NCBI RefSeq assembly: GCF_003434305.1
Contig: NZ_QKKX01000002.1
Location: 1-64,000 of the forward strand
Direction: 5' to 3'
Source of the DNA: Micromonospora sp. MW-13
GTDB taxonomy: Bacteria > Actinomycetota > Actinomycetes > Mycobacteriales > Micromonosporaceae
DNA length: 64,000 nt
How positions within the stretch are numbered: position 1 is the first letter of the stretch; each line of letters opens with the position of its first letter. A program made the translations under genes and the position numbers. The notes beneath the pieces are model-generated. The model saw nothing but the letters and a program-made list of their open reading frames with translations, made no database searches and was not told the DNA's origin. This document shows positions 8,548 through 18,287 of this stretch, in pieces.

Positions 8548-9315
8548 ATGACTGCGAGCGAAGGGCCCACCATCGGGACGCTGGTCCTGCTGCGGCACGG
8601 CGAGAGCGACTGGAACGCGAAGAACCTCTTCACCGGCTGGGTCGACGTCGACCTGACCGCCAAGGGCGAGGCCGAGGCGCGGCGCGGCGGCGAGCTGCTG
8701 CGCGAGCACAGCCTGCTGCCGGACGTGGTGCACACCAGCGTGATGCGCCGGGCGACCCGAACCGCCGAGCTGGCGCTGAACGCCGCCGACCGGCACTGGA
8801 TCGCGGTGCGCCGGTCATGGCGGCTCAACGAGCGCCACTACGGCGCGTTGCAGGGCAAGAACAAGAAGCAGACCCTGGACGAGTACGGCGAGGAGCAGTT
8901 CATGCTCTGGCGCCGGTCGTACGACACCCCGCCGCCGCCGATCGCCGACGACGACGAGTGGTCGCAGGTCGGCGACCCCCGGTACGCGCTGCTGCCGACC
9001 GAGCTGATGCCGCGCACCGAGTGCCTCAAGGACGTCGTCGAGCGGATGCTGCCGTACTGGTACGACTCGATCGTGCCGGACATCCTGGCCGGCCGGACGG
9101 TGCTGGTGGCCGCGCACGGCAACTCGCTGCGCGCCCTGGTCAAGCACCTCGACCAGATCGGTGACTCCGCGATCGCCAAGCTGAACATCCCGACCGGCAT
9201 CCCGCTGCGCTACGACCTGGACCCGCAGCTTCGCCCGCTCACCCTGGGCGGGACGTACCTCGACCCGGCCGCCGCCAAGGCCGCCGCCGCCGCGGTCGCC
9301 AACCAGGGCCGCTGA
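8548..9315 (+). CDS. gpmA: 2,3-bisphosphoglycerate-dependent phosphoglycerate mutase
   Basis: Interconverts 3- and 2-phosphoglycerate in glycolysis and gluconeogenesis through a phosphohistidine. The 255-residue protein has the catalytic [10 protein letters not shown] motif near residue 20, [30 protein letters not shown], and the second catalytic histidine in [11 protein letters not shown], all as in family dPGM. The ATG at 8548 (MTASEGPT) is preferred; another ATG at 8539 is in frame. Position before senX3-regX3 matches Rv0489 (gpm1) in mycobacteria. Confidence 0.96.
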   Translation: MTASEGPTIGTLVLLRHGESDWNAKNLFTGWVDVDLTAKGEAEARRGGELLREHSLLPDVVHTSVMRRATRTAELALNAADRHWIAVRRSWRLNERHYGALQGKNKKQTLDEYGEEQFMLWRRSYDTPPPPIADDDEWSQVGDPRYALLPTELMPRTECLKDVVERMLPYWYDSIVPDILAGRTVLVAAHGNSLRALVKHLDQIGDSAIAKLNIPTGIPLRYDLDPQLRPLTLGGTYLDPAAAKAAAAAVANQGR

Positions 9316-9323
9316 CGGCGTGC

Positions 9324-9366
9324 GGAGGGCCCCCGCCGACGCCTCGTGCGCGGCGGGGGCCCCTCC
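9324..9366. terminator. Hairpin terminator between gpmA and phoU
   Basis: GGAGGGCCCCCGCCG (9324-9338) pairs with CGGCGGGGGCCCCTCC (9351-9366) with a single bulged base. It lies between two convergent genes and can serve both strands. Confidence 0.7.
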
Positions 9367-9375
9367 CGACCCGGC

Positions 9376-10029
9376 TCACTCGGCCGACGCGGCGGACTCC
9401 CCGGTGATCAGGTAGACGACGTGCTCGCCGGCGTTGACCACGTGGTCGGCGAACCGCTCGTAGAAGCGGCCCAGCAGGGTGGCGTCGATCGCCGTCTCCA
9501 CCCCGTACGGCCAGTCGTCGCCGAGCAGCACCGCGAACAGGCTCTTGTGCAGGTCGTCCATCGCGTCGTCGTCGCGGTCCAGCTCGGCGGCGACGTCGGC
9601 GTCGGGCTTGGCCAGCACCATGCCGATCTTCTCGGCCATCCGGTCGGCGATCGACGCCATGTCGGTGAAGACCGGCCGCAGCTCCGCCGGGACCGCCGGG
9701 GACGGGTGCCGGCGCAGGGCGGTCTTCGCCACGTGGTCGGCCAGGTCGCCCATCCGCTCCAGGTCGGCGGCGACGTGCAGGGCGGTGATCATGGCCCGCA
9801 GGTCGGAGGCGACGGGCGCCTGGCGGGCGAGCAGGTCGCAGACCCGCTCCTCGACCTGGCGGTAGAGCTCGTCGATCTCGGCGTCCCGCTCGATCACGGT
9901 CTCGGCCGCCTGGCGGTCGGCGGTGAGCAGGGCGCGGGTGGCCTGGCGCATGGCGGCGCGGATGGCCTCCGCCATGTCCACCAGCAGCTGGCTGACGATC
10001 TGGAGGTCGGCCCGGAACTCGTCGCGCAT
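9376..10029 (-). CDS. phoU: Phosphate signalling protein PhoU
   Basis: A 217-residue all-helical protein made of two PhoU repeats, with family motifs such as ERDAEIDELYRQVEERV, AADLERMGDLADHVAK and RFYERFADHVVNAGEHVVYL. PhoU links the Pst transporter to the phosphate two-component kinase and keeps it in the inhibited state when phosphate is plentiful. No pst genes are nearby. The ATG at 10029 (MRDEFRADL) is preferred; an ATG one codon upstream is also possible. It is transcribed away from senX3, and GGTGAAC units in the shared gap suggest joint control by the phosphorylated response regulator. Confidence 0.94.
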   Translation of the reverse strand: MRDEFRADLQIVSQLLVDMAEAIRAAMRQATRALLTADRQAAETVIERDAEIDELYRQVEERVCDLLARQAPVASDLRAMITALHVAADLERMGDLADHVAKTALRRHPSPAVPAELRPVFTDMASIADRMAEKIGMVLAKPDADVAAELDRDDDAMDDLHKSLFAVLLGDDWPYGVETAIDATLLGRFYERFADHVVNAGEHVVYLITGESAASAE

Positions 10030-10130
10030 CATCACGTCCTGTGGTCGGTGGTCGCCGGCCCGGTCGGTCCGGGCGTCGGCGCAGGGGCGGGCAGGTGCGC
10101 GCCCACCGTAGGCCGGGGGAGATGCCCGGA

Positions 10131-10221
10131 GGTGAACGCCGGTGAACGACGCGGGACCGAGGAGTGAACATTGCCGGAAGCGAGAGCGTTTCATCCCGTT
10201 TGTAGCGTTCTTCAGGTGAAC
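10131..10221. promoter_or_regulatory. Pho-box-like GGTGAAC units between phoU and senX3
   Basis: GGTGAAC occurs at 10131-10137, 10141-10147 and 10215-10221, with AGTGAAC at 10163-10169. On the minus strand the first two read GTTCACC-N3-GTTCACC. PhoP boxes of Streptomyces are GTTCACC direct repeats and RegX3 sites use related half-sites; here the period is 10 bp instead of 11. The last unit forms GTTC-N7-GAAC (10207-10221) next to the senX3 -10 element. Autoregulation of both divergent genes is inferred. Confidence 0.6.
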
Positions 10222-10229
10222 AATGACCC

Positions 10230-10235
10230 TACGAT
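10230..10235 (+). promoter_or_regulatory. -10 hexamer of senX3 leaderless transcript
   Basis: TACGAT lies 6 nt before the GTG at 10242. The Pho-box-like unit at 10207-10221 covers the expected -35 position. Confidence 0.5.
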
Positions 10236-10241
10236 CGCCGG

Positions 10242-11549
10242 GTGGAATGGGCGGTGACGGCGGCGGTGGTCGTGGCACTGGTGGCCGGGCTGGCCATCGG
10301 GGCGCTGCTGCCCCGGTTCGTGCGGGCGTGGCGTCGCCGCGGCCCGGCCGTCGGGAGCAGCGGGTTCGGCCGCCTGCTTGGGACCAGGGGGAGGCCCGTG
10401 ATGGTCGACGTTCAGCAGACCGGCCTCTCCAGCCTCGGCCGCCGGACGGTGGACTCGCTGCGCGCCGGCGTCGTGGTGCTCGACCCCGACGACGTGCCGG
10501 TCCTGGTCAACCCGGCGGCCCGGGCGATGGGGCTGCTGCGCACCGGCGCCACCCCCGGCACGATCGCCGCCCACCCGCTGATCCGTACCCTGGCCGGGCA
10601 GGTGCGCCGCACGGGCGTGCGGCGCGAGATCGAGCTGGACCTGCCGCGTGGCCGCGACAACGCCGGCCCGGGCCCGCTCGGCGTGCACCTGCGGGCGATG
10701 GCGATCGGCGGCGGGCACGTGGCCGTCGAGGCCGCCGACGTCACCGAGTCGCACCGGCTGGCCCGCGTCCGCCGGGACTTCGTGGCCAACGTCAGCCACG
10801 AGCTGAAGACCCCGATCGGGGCCCTGCAACTGCTCGCCGAGGCGCTGCTGGACGCCACCGAGCCGGCCGGCGCGGCGGCCCTCGACCTCTCCGAGGACCT
10901 GGTCGCCGCGCGCCGGTTCGCCGAGCGCATCCAGCACGAGTCGACCCGGCTGGGCCGGCTGGTGCAGGAGCTGCTGGAGCTGACCCGGCTCCAGGGGGCC
11001 GAGCCGCAGCCCGCGCCCGAGCCGGTCGCGGTGGACTGGGTGGTCGCCGAGGTAATCGATCGCACCCGCACCAGCGCCGCCGCCCGCCGGGTCGAGGTGG
11101 CCACCGAGGGCGAGCGCGGGCTGACCGTGTACGGCAGCGACTCCCAGATCGCCACCGCCGTGGCCAACCTGGTGGAGAACGCCATCAACTACTCGGGCGA
11201 GGACACCGAGGTCCGGGTCACCACCCGGGGCGACGGCGAACACGTCGCGATCTCCGTGGCCGACCAGGGGATCGGGATCGCGCCGACCGACGTCGAGCGG
11301 ATCTTCGAGCGCTTCTACCGCGCCGACCAGGCCCGGTCCCGGGCCACCGGCGGCACCGGGCTGGGCCTGGCCATCGTCAAACACATCGTCAGCAACCATG
11401 GCGGCCGGGTCGAGGTGTCGAGCACTCTTGGTGGTGGGTCGACGTTCACCCTCCGGCTGCCCGCCCGTCCGCCGGACGACCTCCTGCCGACACCGCCGTC
11501 CGGTGGGATCGAGGCCGGCCCGGCCGATCTCCGGCAGGTCCGACCGTAA
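10242..11549 (+). CDS. senX3: Phosphate-responsive sensor histidine kinase SenX3 (PhoR-type)
   Basis: A 435-residue kinase: one N-terminal membrane segment (about residues 4-23) followed by an Arg-rich stop, a PAS-like region (about 65-160), the HisKA box FVANVSHELKTPIGAL with the phosphorylated His at 186, and a HATPase_c domain with N, G1 (DQGIGIAPTDVERIFERFYR) and G2 (GGTGLGLAIVKHI) boxes. In Mycobacterium SenX3 phosphorylates RegX3 in low phosphate; in Streptomyces the orthologue is PhoR. GTG start, probably leaderless. The stop codon overlaps or abuts the start region of regX3. Confidence 0.94.
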   Translation: MEWAVTAAVVVALVAGLAIGALLPRFVRAWRRRGPAVGSSGFGRLLGTRGRPVMVDVQQTGLSSLGRRTVDSLRAGVVVLDPDDVPVLVNPAARAMGLLRTGATPGTIAAHPLIRTLAGQVRRTGVRREIELDLPRGRDNAGPGPLGVHLRAMAIGGGHVAVEAADVTESHRLARVRRDFVANVSHELKTPIGALQLLAEALLDATEPAGAAALDLSEDLVAARRFAERIQHESTRLGRLVQELLELTRLQGAEPQPAPEPVAVDWVVAEVIDRTRTSAAARRVEVATEGERGLTVYGSDSQIATAVANLVENAINYSGEDTEVRVTTRGDGEHVAISVADQGIGIAPTDVERIFERFYRADQARSRATGGTGLGLAIVKHIVSNHGGRVEVSSTLGGGSTFTLRLPARPPDDLLPTPPSGGIEAGPADLRQVRP

Positions 11550-11563
11550 TGAAAGGAACCCCG

Positions 11564-12247
11564 TTGAGCCGCGTTCTGGTGGTCGAGGACGAGGAGTCGT
11601 TCTCCGACGCCCTGTCGTACATGCTCCGCAAGGAGGGCTTCGAGGTCTCGGTCGCGGACACCGGCCCGGCCGCCCTCACCGAGTTCGACCGGACCGGTGC
11701 CGACATCGTGCTGCTCGACCTGATGCTGCCCGAGATGTCCGGGACCGAGGTGTGCCGGCAGCTCCGCCAGCGCTCGCACGTGCCGATCATCATGGTCACG
11801 GCCCGGGACAGCGAGATCGACAAGGTGGTCGGCCTGGAGATCGGGGCCGACGACTACGTCACCAAGCCGTACTCGCCCCGGGAGCTGGTCGCCCGGATCC
11901 GGGCGGTGCTGCGCCGGCAGAGCCCGGAGGTGGCCGAGTCGGGCGCGCCGACCCTGGCCGCCGGCCCGGTGCGGATGGACATCGAGCGGCACGTGGTGAC
12001 CGTGGCCGGGAGCGCCGTCCAGCTTCCGCTCAAGGAGTTCGAGCTGCTGGAGCTGCTGCTGCGCAACGCCGGCCGGGTGTTGACCCGCGGGCAGCTCATC
12101 GACCGGGTCTGGGGGGCCGACTACGTCGGCGACACCAAGACCCTGGACGTGCACGTGAAGCGGCTGCGCTCGAAGATCGAGCCGGAGCCGTCCGCGCCGC
12201 GGTTCATCGTCACCGTCCGCGGCCTCGGCTACAAGTTCGAGCCGTGA
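11564..12247 (+). CDS. regX3: Response regulator RegX3 (OmpR/PhoB family)
   Basis: A 227-residue regulator, the same length as M. tuberculosis RegX3. The receiver domain has the acidic pair in VVEDEES, the phosphorylated Asp at 52 (LLDLMLPEM) and the Lys in DDYVTKPYSPREL; the C-terminal winged helix has LPLKEFELLELLL, LTRGQLIDRVWG and the DTKTLDVHVKRLRSKIE recognition region. It controls phosphate-uptake genes. TTG at 11564 is preferred because AAGGA lies 6 nt upstream and it gives the canonical N-terminus SRVLVVEDEES; an ATG at 11549, overlapping the senX3 stop, is the alternative. Confidence 0.93.
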   Translation: MSRVLVVEDEESFSDALSYMLRKEGFEVSVADTGPAALTEFDRTGADIVLLDLMLPEMSGTEVCRQLRQRSHVPIIMVTARDSEIDKVVGLEIGADDYVTKPYSPRELVARIRAVLRRQSPEVAESGAPTLAAGPVRMDIERHVVTVAGSAVQLPLKEFELLELLLRNAGRVLTRGQLIDRVWGADYVGDTKTLDVHVKRLRSKIEPEPSAPRFIVTVRGLGYKFEP

Positions 12248-12293
12248 CCAGGCCGGGGGCCGCGCCCGGGGCCCCGCCGCCGGCGGAGACCGG

Positions 12294-12968
12294 TCAGCCG
12301 TTCCAGCAGTAGCGCCGCTCCGGCCGGCCGGCGACCCCGTAGCGCAGGCTCACCTCGGCCCGGCCGGTCTCCGTGAAGTGCTCCAGGTAGCGGCGGGCGC
12401 TGACCCGGGAGATCCCGATCCGGTCGGCGCACTCGGCGGCCGACAGCGTGCCGGAGTGCTCCCGCAGCGCGCGCCCGACCAGTTCGGCGGTCTCGGGGCT
12501 GAGGCCCCGGGGCAGCGCCGAGGTGGGGATGTGCGCGCCGGTGCGGGACAGCACCCGGTCGACGTCGGCCTGGTCGCTGACCACGGCGGCCCGCAGCGAG
12601 TTGCGCCGGGCGGCGTACTGCTCCAGCCGGGTCCGCAGCTCGTCGAACCGGAACGGCTTGAGCAGGTAGTTGACCGCGCCGTACCGGACGGCGCGGCGGA
12701 CCGCCTCGGCCTCCCGGGCGGCGCTGATCACCAGTACGTCGCAGTCGTGCCCGGCGGCGCGCAGCCGGGTCACCACGTCCAGGCCGAACATGTCCGGCAG
12801 GTACAGGTCGAGCAGCACCAGGTCGGGGCGCAACTCGTCGACCGCGGCCACGGCCTGCTCGCCGGTGCTCGCGGTGCCGACGACCCGGAAGCCCTCGACG
12901 CGCTCGACGAACCCGCGGTGGATCCGGGCCACCATGAAGTCGTCGTCCACGACCAGCACGCCGATCAT
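12294..12968 (-). CDS. CitB/DcuR-family response regulator
   Basis: A 224-residue regulator. The receiver domain has VLVVDDD, the phospho-acceptor Asp at 54 (LLDLYLP) and NYLLKPFRFDEL. The C-terminal half has the weak HTH of the CitB/DcuR family (LSAAECADRIGISRVSARRYLEHF). Such regulators control C4-dicarboxylate or citrate uptake. It overlaps the kinase gene at 12965-14608 by 4 bp (ATGA), which makes them a translationally coupled pair, and it lies divergent to the tct operon it probably controls. Convergent with regX3. Confidence 0.9.
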   Translation of the reverse strand: MIGVLVVDDDFMVARIHRGFVERVEGFRVVGTASTGEQAVAAVDELRPDLVLLDLYLPDMFGLDVVTRLRAAGHDCDVLVISAAREAEAVRRAVRYGAVNYLLKPFRFDELRTRLEQYAARRNSLRAAVVSDQADVDRVLSRTGAHIPTSALPRGLSPETAELVGRALREHSGTLSAAECADRIGISRVSARRYLEHFTETGRAEVSLRYGVAGRPERRYCWNG

Positions 12969-14608
12969 CGGACCCCCTCCGCGACACCGGTCACCGACAT
13001 CCGGGCGGTGAACATGGCGCCCTCCTCGGTGTTCGTCACCGCGACCTCGCCGCCGCGACGCTTGCACACCAGCCGGGTGAGCGCCAGCCCGATCCCGCGT
13101 TCCCCGCCCCGCGCCGCCTTGGTGGTGAAGCCGTGGGTGAAGACCTCCTGGGCGAGTTCCGGCGCGACCCCCGGACCGCAGTCCCGGACGACGATCTCGA
13201 CCGACGACGCGTCCCGGCGCAGCTCGACCTCCACCCAGGCCGGCCCGGCCGCGCCGCCGGCCCCGCCCGCGCCGCCCGCCACCGCCTCCACCGCGTTGTC
13301 GACCAGGTTGCCGAGCACGGTGGCGACGTCCACGGCCAGCTCCGGCTCCAACCGGTCCAGGCCGGTCCGCTCGGAGATCCGCAGCTCCACCCGGCGCTCG
13401 GCGGCCACCGCCGACTTCGCCATCAGCAGCGCGGCCACCGCGGTGTCGTGGATCCGGCTGGTGACCGTCAGGTCCAGCGACGCCCGGTGCCGGCTCAGCG
13501 CGTCGACGTACCGGACCACCTCGTCGTGCTCGCCGATCTGGATCAGGCCGGAGATGGTGTGCAGCTGGTTGGCGAACTCGTGGGTCTGCGCGCGGAGCAG
13601 CTCGGTACTGCTCCGGAACGACCCGATCTCCCGCTCCAGCCGGGCCAGCTCGGTACGGTCCCGCAGGGTGGTGACCGAGCCGAGCCGCCGGCCGTCCTTG
13701 TCCACCGTCATCCGGTTCATCACCAGCACCCGGCCGGCCCGGACCACCACCTCGTCGCGGGCCTCCGGGCCGCCCGTGCCGGCCAGCACGTCCCGCAGCC
13801 GGCCGGAGATCCGCAGGTCGGCCAGGCTGCGGCCGAGGCACTGCTCGGGCAGGTCCAGCAGCCGGCGGCCGACCTCGTTCACCAGCGTGACCCGTTGGTG
13901 CAGGTCCAGCGCGATCACCCCCTCGGCGATGCCGTGCAGCAGCGCCTCCCGGTGCTCGGCCAGCCCGGCGATCTCCCGGGGCTCCAGGCCCAGGGTCTGC
14001 CGCTTGATCCGCCGGGCCAGCAGCCACGACCCGGCCACCCCGAGCAGGCTGGCGATGCCGAGGTAGGTGAACAGGTACGACGACGCGCCGACCAGCCGCT
14101 GCGACCAGGTCGGCGACGCCTCCCCGATCACCACCACCCCGAGGTGGCGGCCGAGGTTCTCCTCCCCGGCGCCGAGCACCGGCACCTGGGCCACCAGCTC
14201 GCGGGACCCGCCGACCGCCAGCTCGCCCGACCAGCTCCGGCCCTGCGCCACCCGGGGGTCGCCGAGCACGATCGGGGTGCCCACCAGGGTGGGGTCGGTG
14301 GAGCTGACCACCCGGCCCCGGGCGTCCGCCACGGTCACCGAGGTCACCCCGGACTGGGTCCGCGCGTTCTGCACCAGCGGGGCGACCAGCTCCGCCGGGG
14401 CCGGGCGGTCGAGCCGGTCGCGCAGCAGCGGGTTGCCGGCGAGCTGTTCGCCGAGGGCGGCCACCCGGCGGCCCTCGACCCGGTTGAAGGTGGCCGCCGA
14501 CTGGGCCAGCGACACGGCGGCCACGGCCACCAGCACGACGACGATGATCGCGAGCTGGAGGACCAGCAACTGCCCGGCCAGGGTACGGCGGGGAGTGACC
14601 ACGACCAC
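12965..14608 (-). CDS. CitA/DcuS-family sensor histidine kinase
   Basis: A 547-residue membrane kinase: TM1 about residues 10-35, an extracytoplasmic PDC/CitA-like sensor domain (about 40-170), TM2 about 175-195, a cytoplasmic PAS domain (about 210-315), the phospho-acceptor His 343 in THEFANQLHTISGL, and a HATPase domain with VLGNLVDNAVEAV and GERGIGLALTRLV. This layout is typical of citrate- or dicarboxylate-sensing kinases. The start is one of several GTG codons from 14608. It is divergent from tctC, so the usual reading is that it senses the transported acid and turns the tct genes on. Confidence 0.9.
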   Translation of the reverse strand: MVVVTPRRTLAGQLLVLQLAIIVVVLVAVAAVSLAQSAATFNRVEGRRVAALGEQLAGNPLLRDRLDRPAPAELVAPLVQNARTQSGVTSVTVADARGRVVSSTDPTLVGTPIVLGDPRVAQGRSWSGELAVGGSRELVAQVPVLGAGEENLGRHLGVVVIGEASPTWSQRLVGASSYLFTYLGIASLLGVAGSWLLARRIKRQTLGLEPREIAGLAEHREALLHGIAEGVIALDLHQRVTLVNEVGRRLLDLPEQCLGRSLADLRISGRLRDVLAGTGGPEARDEVVVRAGRVLVMNRMTVDKDGRRLGSVTTLRDRTELARLEREIGSFRSSTELLRAQTHEFANQLHTISGLIQIGEHDEVVRYVDALSRHRASLDLTVTSRIHDTAVAALLMAKSAVAAERRVELRISERTGLDRLEPELAVDVATVLGNLVDNAVEAVAGGAGGAGGAAGPAWVEVELRRDASSVEIVVRDCGPGVAPELAQEVFTHGFTTKAARGGERGIGLALTRLVCKRRGGEVAVTNTEEGAMFTARMSVTGVAEGVR

Positions 14609-14704
14609 AAAGACCTCAATCTCCGCTGGTGACAGAAGCGAGACGGCGAGCCGGCCCGGAGGCCATCATCTTGCCGCCGGACTCCTTCGAAACGGAAGAG
14701 AAAC

Positions 14705-15712
14705 ATGATGGCAACTCGGAGAAACATGCTGGTCATGGGCGTCGCCGCCGCCACGGCGCTGGCGCTGGGCGCCTGCGGAGCCACCGCGGGGAAGGACGAG
14801 GGCGGCTCCGGCGGCGACGGGCCGGTCGCCGGCCTGCGGATCATGGTGCCGAACACCCCGGGCGGCGGGTACGACACCACCGCCCGTACCGCCGCCAAGG
14901 TGCTGGAGGACGCGAAGATCGCCACCGGGGTGCAGGTCTTCAACCTGCCCGGCGCGGGCGGCACCGTCGGCCTCCAGCGGACGGTGAACGAGAAGGGCAA
15001 CGGCAAGCTCGCCATGCAGATGGGGCTGGGCGTGGTCGGTGCCTCGTACACCTCGAAGTCGTCGGCGACGCTCACCCAGACGACCCCGCTGGCCAAGCTG
15101 ATCGAGGAGGCCGGCGCGATCGTGGTGCCGAAGGGCTCCCCGTACCGGACGATCGGCGACCTGGTCGCGGCCTGGAAGGCCAACCCGAAGGGCCTCGCCG
15201 TCGGTGGCGGCTCGTCGCCCGGCGGCCCGGACCACCTGCTGCCCATGCAGCTCGCGAAGACCGTCGGCATCGACCCCCGCCAGGTCAACTTCGTCTCGTA
15301 CGACGGCGGCGGCGAACTGCTGCCGGCCCTGCTCGGCGGCAAGGTGGCCTTCGGCGCCAGCGGCTTCGGGGAGTTCCTCGACCAGGTCGAGGCCGGCCAG
15401 CTCCGGGTCCTCGCGGTCACCAGCGAGGCGCCGATCGAGGCGCTCAGGGACACCCCGACGCTGAAGTCGTCCGGGATCGACCTGGTGTTCACCAACTGGC
15501 GGGGCATCGTCGCGCCGCCGGGGATCAGCGACGCCGACAAGCAGGTGTGGATCGACGCGCTGACGAAGATGCACGAGTCCGAGCAGTGGAAGGCCGAGCT
15601 GGCCAAGCGCGGCTGGACCGACGCCTTCGTCACCGGCGACGCGTTCGCCACCTTCCTCACCGAGCAGGACAAGTCGGTGGCCGACCTGCTCAAGCAGCTC
15701 GGGCTGGCGTGA
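14705..15712 (+). CDS. tctC: Tripartite tricarboxylate transporter, substrate-binding lipoprotein
   Basis: A 335-residue TctC/Bug-family extracytoplasmic binding protein. A lipoprotein signal peptide ends in LGAC with the lipidated Cys at 24, so it is anchored outside the membrane. Family features are [27 protein letters not shown], the [13 protein letters not shown] segment and [19 protein letters not shown]. It delivers a carboxylic acid to TctA/TctB; the exact ligand is unknown. First of a tightly packed operon tctC-tctB-tctA-usp-MFS-rraA. Two adjacent ATG codons (14705, 14708) can serve as start. Confidence 0.93.
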   Translation: MMATRRNMLVMGVAAATALALGACGATAGKDEGGSGGDGPVAGLRIMVPNTPGGGYDTTARTAAKVLEDAKIATGVQVFNLPGAGGTVGLQRTVNEKGNGKLAMQMGLGVVGASYTSKSSATLTQTTPLAKLIEEAGAIVVPKGSPYRTIGDLVAAWKANPKGLAVGGGSSPGGPDHLLPMQLAKTVGIDPRQVNFVSYDGGGELLPALLGGKVAFGASGFGEFLDQVEAGQLRVLAVTSEAPIEALRDTPTLKSSGIDLVFTNWRGIVAPPGISDADKQVWIDALTKMHESEQWKAELAKRGWTDAFVTGDAFATFLTEQDKSVADLLKQLGLA

Positions 15713-15717
15713 CCGGC

Positions 15718-16347
15718 ATGACGACCCGACCGGACCGGGGCGGCGACCCGCCGCCCCGCTCGGCCGCCGTACGGTCGGTGCCGGAGCAGCCGACGGCCCC
15801 GGCCGCGGAGGACACGCCGGCCGGCCCGGACCACGCCGGCGCCGCGGCGACCCCGGCGGCGCGCCGCGGCGACCGGGCCCAGTACGGGGTCTGCGCGTTC
15901 CTCGCGGTGGTCGGCGGCCTGGTCATCGCGGACGCACTGCGCACCGGGCACGCGATCAGCACCGCCGACCCGATCGGCCCGAAGCCGGTGCCGCTCCTGC
16001 TCGGCGCGCTGCTACTGGTCGTCGCCGCGATCTACGCGGTGGACGTCGCCCGGGGCGGTCGTGGCGAGCCGGAGGCCGGCGAGGACGTCGACCTGACCAC
16101 CCCGGTCGACTGGCGGACCGTGCTGCTGCTGATCGGCGCCTTCCTGGTCAACGCGGTGCTGATCGACCGGCTCGGCTGGGTGATCAGCGGGACGCTGCTG
16201 TTCTGGGGTTCGGCGTTCGCGCTGGGCAACCGGCACCACGTGCGCAACCTGCTGATCGCCGTCGCGTTGTCGCTGGTCACCTTCTACACCTTCGCCATCG
16301 GGCTCGGCGTCAGCCTGCCCGCCGGCGTGCTGCAAGGGATCCTGTGA
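15718..16347 (+). CDS. tctB: Tripartite tricarboxylate transporter, small membrane subunit
   Basis: A 209-residue membrane protein with a proline- and alanine-rich N-terminal tail of about 60 residues and four predicted membrane segments ([73 protein letters not shown]). Size and topology fit TctB. The ATG at 15718 is used; a GTG at 15709 that overlaps the tctC stop would add three residues and couple translation. It ends on the start region of tctA. Confidence 0.88.
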   Translation: MTTRPDRGGDPPPRSAAVRSVPEQPTAPAAEDTPAGPDHAGAAATPAARRGDRAQYGVCAFLAVVGGLVIADALRTGHAISTADPIGPKPVPLLLGALLLVVAAIYAVDVARGGRGEPEAGEDVDLTTPVDWRTVLLLIGAFLVNAVLIDRLGWVISGTLLFWGSAFALGNRHHVRNLLIAVALSLVTFYTFAIGLGVSLPAGVLQGIL

Positions 16348-17852
16348 TGGACAACCTGGGCAATCTGCTAGACGGGTTCGCCAACGTGCTGACCCCGACG
16401 AACCTGCTGATCGCGCTGCTCGGCGTGACCATCGGCACCGCCGTCGGCGTGCTGCCGGGCATCGGCCCGGCGATGACGGTGGCGCTGCTGCTCCCGGTCA
16501 CCTACGGGATGGAGCCCACCCAGGCCTTCATCATGTTCGCCGGCATCTTCTACGGCGGCATGTACGGCGGTTCCACGACCTCGATCCTGCTCAACACCCC
16601 CGGCGAGTCGTCGTCGGTGGTGACCGCGATCGAGGGCAACAAGATGGCCAAGGCGGGCCGGGCCGCGCAGGCCCTGGCGACTGCCGCGATCGGCTCGTTC
16701 GTCGCCGGCACCATCGCCACCCTGCTGCTGGTGGTGGTCACCCCGCCGGTGGTGTCGTTCGCGATCAGCCTCGGCGCGCCGGACTACCTCGCGCTGATGC
16801 TGTTGTCGTTCGTGGCGGTGACCGCGGTGCTCGGCGCGTCCCGGGTGCGCGGCTTCGCCTCCCTGCTGCTCGGCCTGGTCATCGGCACGGTGGGCATCGA
16901 CGCGGTGAGCGGCCAGCAGCGGCTCACCCTGGGCATCCCGCAGCTCGCCGACGGCATCGACGTGGTCGTGGTGGCGGTCGGCATCTTCGCCGTCGGCGAG
17001 GCGCTCTGGATCGCCGCGCACCTGCGCCGCCGGGCCGCCGAGGTGATCCCGGTGGGCCGGCCGTGGATGGGCAGGCAGGACTGGAAGCGGTCCTGGAAGC
17101 CGTGGCTGCGCGGCACCGCGTACGGGTTCCCGTTCGGCGCGCTGCCGGCGGGCGGGGCGGAGATCCCGACCTTCCTGTCGTACGCGACGGAGAAGAAGCT
17201 CACCAGGCACCCGGAGGAGTTCGGCCGGGGCGCGATCGAGGGCGTCGCCGGCCCCGAGGCGGCCAACAACGCCTCCGCCGCCGGCACGCTGGTGCCGATG
17301 CTGGCCATCGGCCTGCCCACCAACGCCACCGCCGCGGTGATGCTGGCCGCCTTCCAGCAGTACGGCATCCAGCCCGGCCCGCTGCTGTTCGAGCGGGAGT
17401 CCGGCCTGGTCTGGACGCTGATCGCCAGCCTCTTCGTCGGCAACCTGCTGCTGCTCGTGCTGAACCTGCCGCTCGCCCCCGCTTGGGCGCGGCTGCTGCG
17501 GGTGCCGCGCCCGTACCTCTACGCCGGCATCCTCTTCTTCGCCTCGATGGGCGCGTACGCGGTCAACGCCTCGCCGTTCGACCTGTTCCTGCTGCTGACC
17601 CTCGGCCTGCTCGGGTTCGGCATGCGGCGGTTCGGGCTGCCGATCCTGCCGCTGATCGTCGGGGTGATCCTCGGCCCCCGCGCGGAGCTTCAGGGCCGGC
17701 GGGCGCTGCAACTCTCCGGCGGCGAGCTGTCCGGGCTGCTCGGCGGCTGGGTGTCCGGGCTGATCTACGCCGCGATCGCCGTGGCGCTGCTCTGGCCGCT
17801 GCTCGGCCGGTACGTCGTACGGCCCCTGCGTGAAAGGTTGGTGACCGGATGA
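16347..17852 (+). CDS. tctA: Tripartite tricarboxylate transporter, large membrane subunit
   Basis: A 501-residue protein with about 11-12 membrane segments and the TctA hallmarks: [20 protein letters not shown] near residue 35, the [19 protein letters not shown] signature near 70, PGE(S)SS, and [20 protein letters not shown] later in the protein. It forms the sodium-driven translocation path for the TctC-bound acid. AAGGGA lies 7 nt before the ATG at 16347, which overlaps the tctB stop by one base; a GTG one codon earlier is also possible. Confidence 0.95.
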   Translation: MDNLGNLLDGFANVLTPTNLLIALLGVTIGTAVGVLPGIGPAMTVALLLPVTYGMEPTQAFIMFAGIFYGGMYGGSTTSILLNTPGESSSVVTAIEGNKMAKAGRAAQALATAAIGSFVAGTIATLLLVVVTPPVVSFAISLGAPDYLALMLLSFVAVTAVLGASRVRGFASLLLGLVIGTVGIDAVSGQQRLTLGIPQLADGIDVVVVAVGIFAVGEALWIAAHLRRRAAEVIPVGRPWMGRQDWKRSWKPWLRGTAYGFPFGALPAGGAEIPTFLSYATEKKLTRHPEEFGRGAIEGVAGPEAANNASAAGTLVPMLAIGLPTNATAAVMLAAFQQYGIQPGPLLFERESGLVWTLIASLFVGNLLLLVLNLPLAPAWARLLRVPRPYLYAGILFFASMGAYAVNASPFDLFLLLTLGLLGFGMRRFGLPILPLIVGVILGPRAELQGRRALQLSGGELSGLLGGWVSGLIYAAIAVALLWPLLGRYVVRPLRERLVTG

Positions 17853-18241
17853 CCGTGCTGGTGGGGTACGTGCCCTCGCCGCTGGGCGAGGCGGCCCTGC
17901 GGGCCGCCGTGGAGCAGGCCCGGTTCCGCGACGAGCCGGTGCTGGTGGTGAACACCTCGCGCGGCGACGCCTACGTGGACCCGCGGTTCGCCCACGAGCC
18001 CGACCTGGACCGGGTGGTCCGCGAGCTGACCGCCGCCGGGGTGCCGCACGCGGTCCGGCAACTGGTGCGCGGCCGGGACGCCGCCGAGGAGATCGTGGAC
18101 ATCGTCGAGGCGGAGGACGTGTCGCTGGTGGTGATCGGCATCCGGCACCGCACCCCGGTCGGTAAGCTGATCATGGGGTCCACGGCGCAGGAGATCCTGC
18201 TCCGGGTGCCCTGCCCCGTGCTCGCGGTGAAGGCCGGCTGA
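17849..18241 (+). CDS. Universal stress protein (UspA family)
   Basis: A 130-residue single-domain Usp protein. The C-terminal ATP-binding signature G-x2-x-G-(x9)-G-S/T is visible as [20 protein letters not shown], so it is expected to bind ATP. It overlaps tctA by 4 bp (ATGA) and is therefore translated with the transporter; Usp genes attached to TctCBA-type operons occur in other bacteria but the reason is not known. Confidence 0.9.
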   Translation: MTVLVGYVPSPLGEAALRAAVEQARFRDEPVLVVNTSRGDAYVDPRFAHEPDLDRVVRELTAAGVPHAVRQLVRGRDAAEEIVDIVEAEDVSLVVIGIRHRTPVGKLIMGSTAQEILLRVPCPVLAVKAG

Positions 18242-18261
18242 GTGGGACGGCCGCGTCGCCG

Positions 18262-18287
18262 GGGACTCCCCCGCTGAGGGGGGTCCC
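18262..18287 (+). other. Hairpin abutting the MFS start codon
   Basis: GGGACTCCCCC pairs with GGGGGGTCCC (one bulge), ending at the base before the GTG of the MFS gene. It could act as an intercistronic processing or attenuation structure; no function is shown. Confidence 0.35.

Noticed and set aside
12248..12293. Terminator between regX3 and the CitB-type regulator
   Set aside because: GC-rich runs can pair in several ways but no clear stem with a defined loop stands out.
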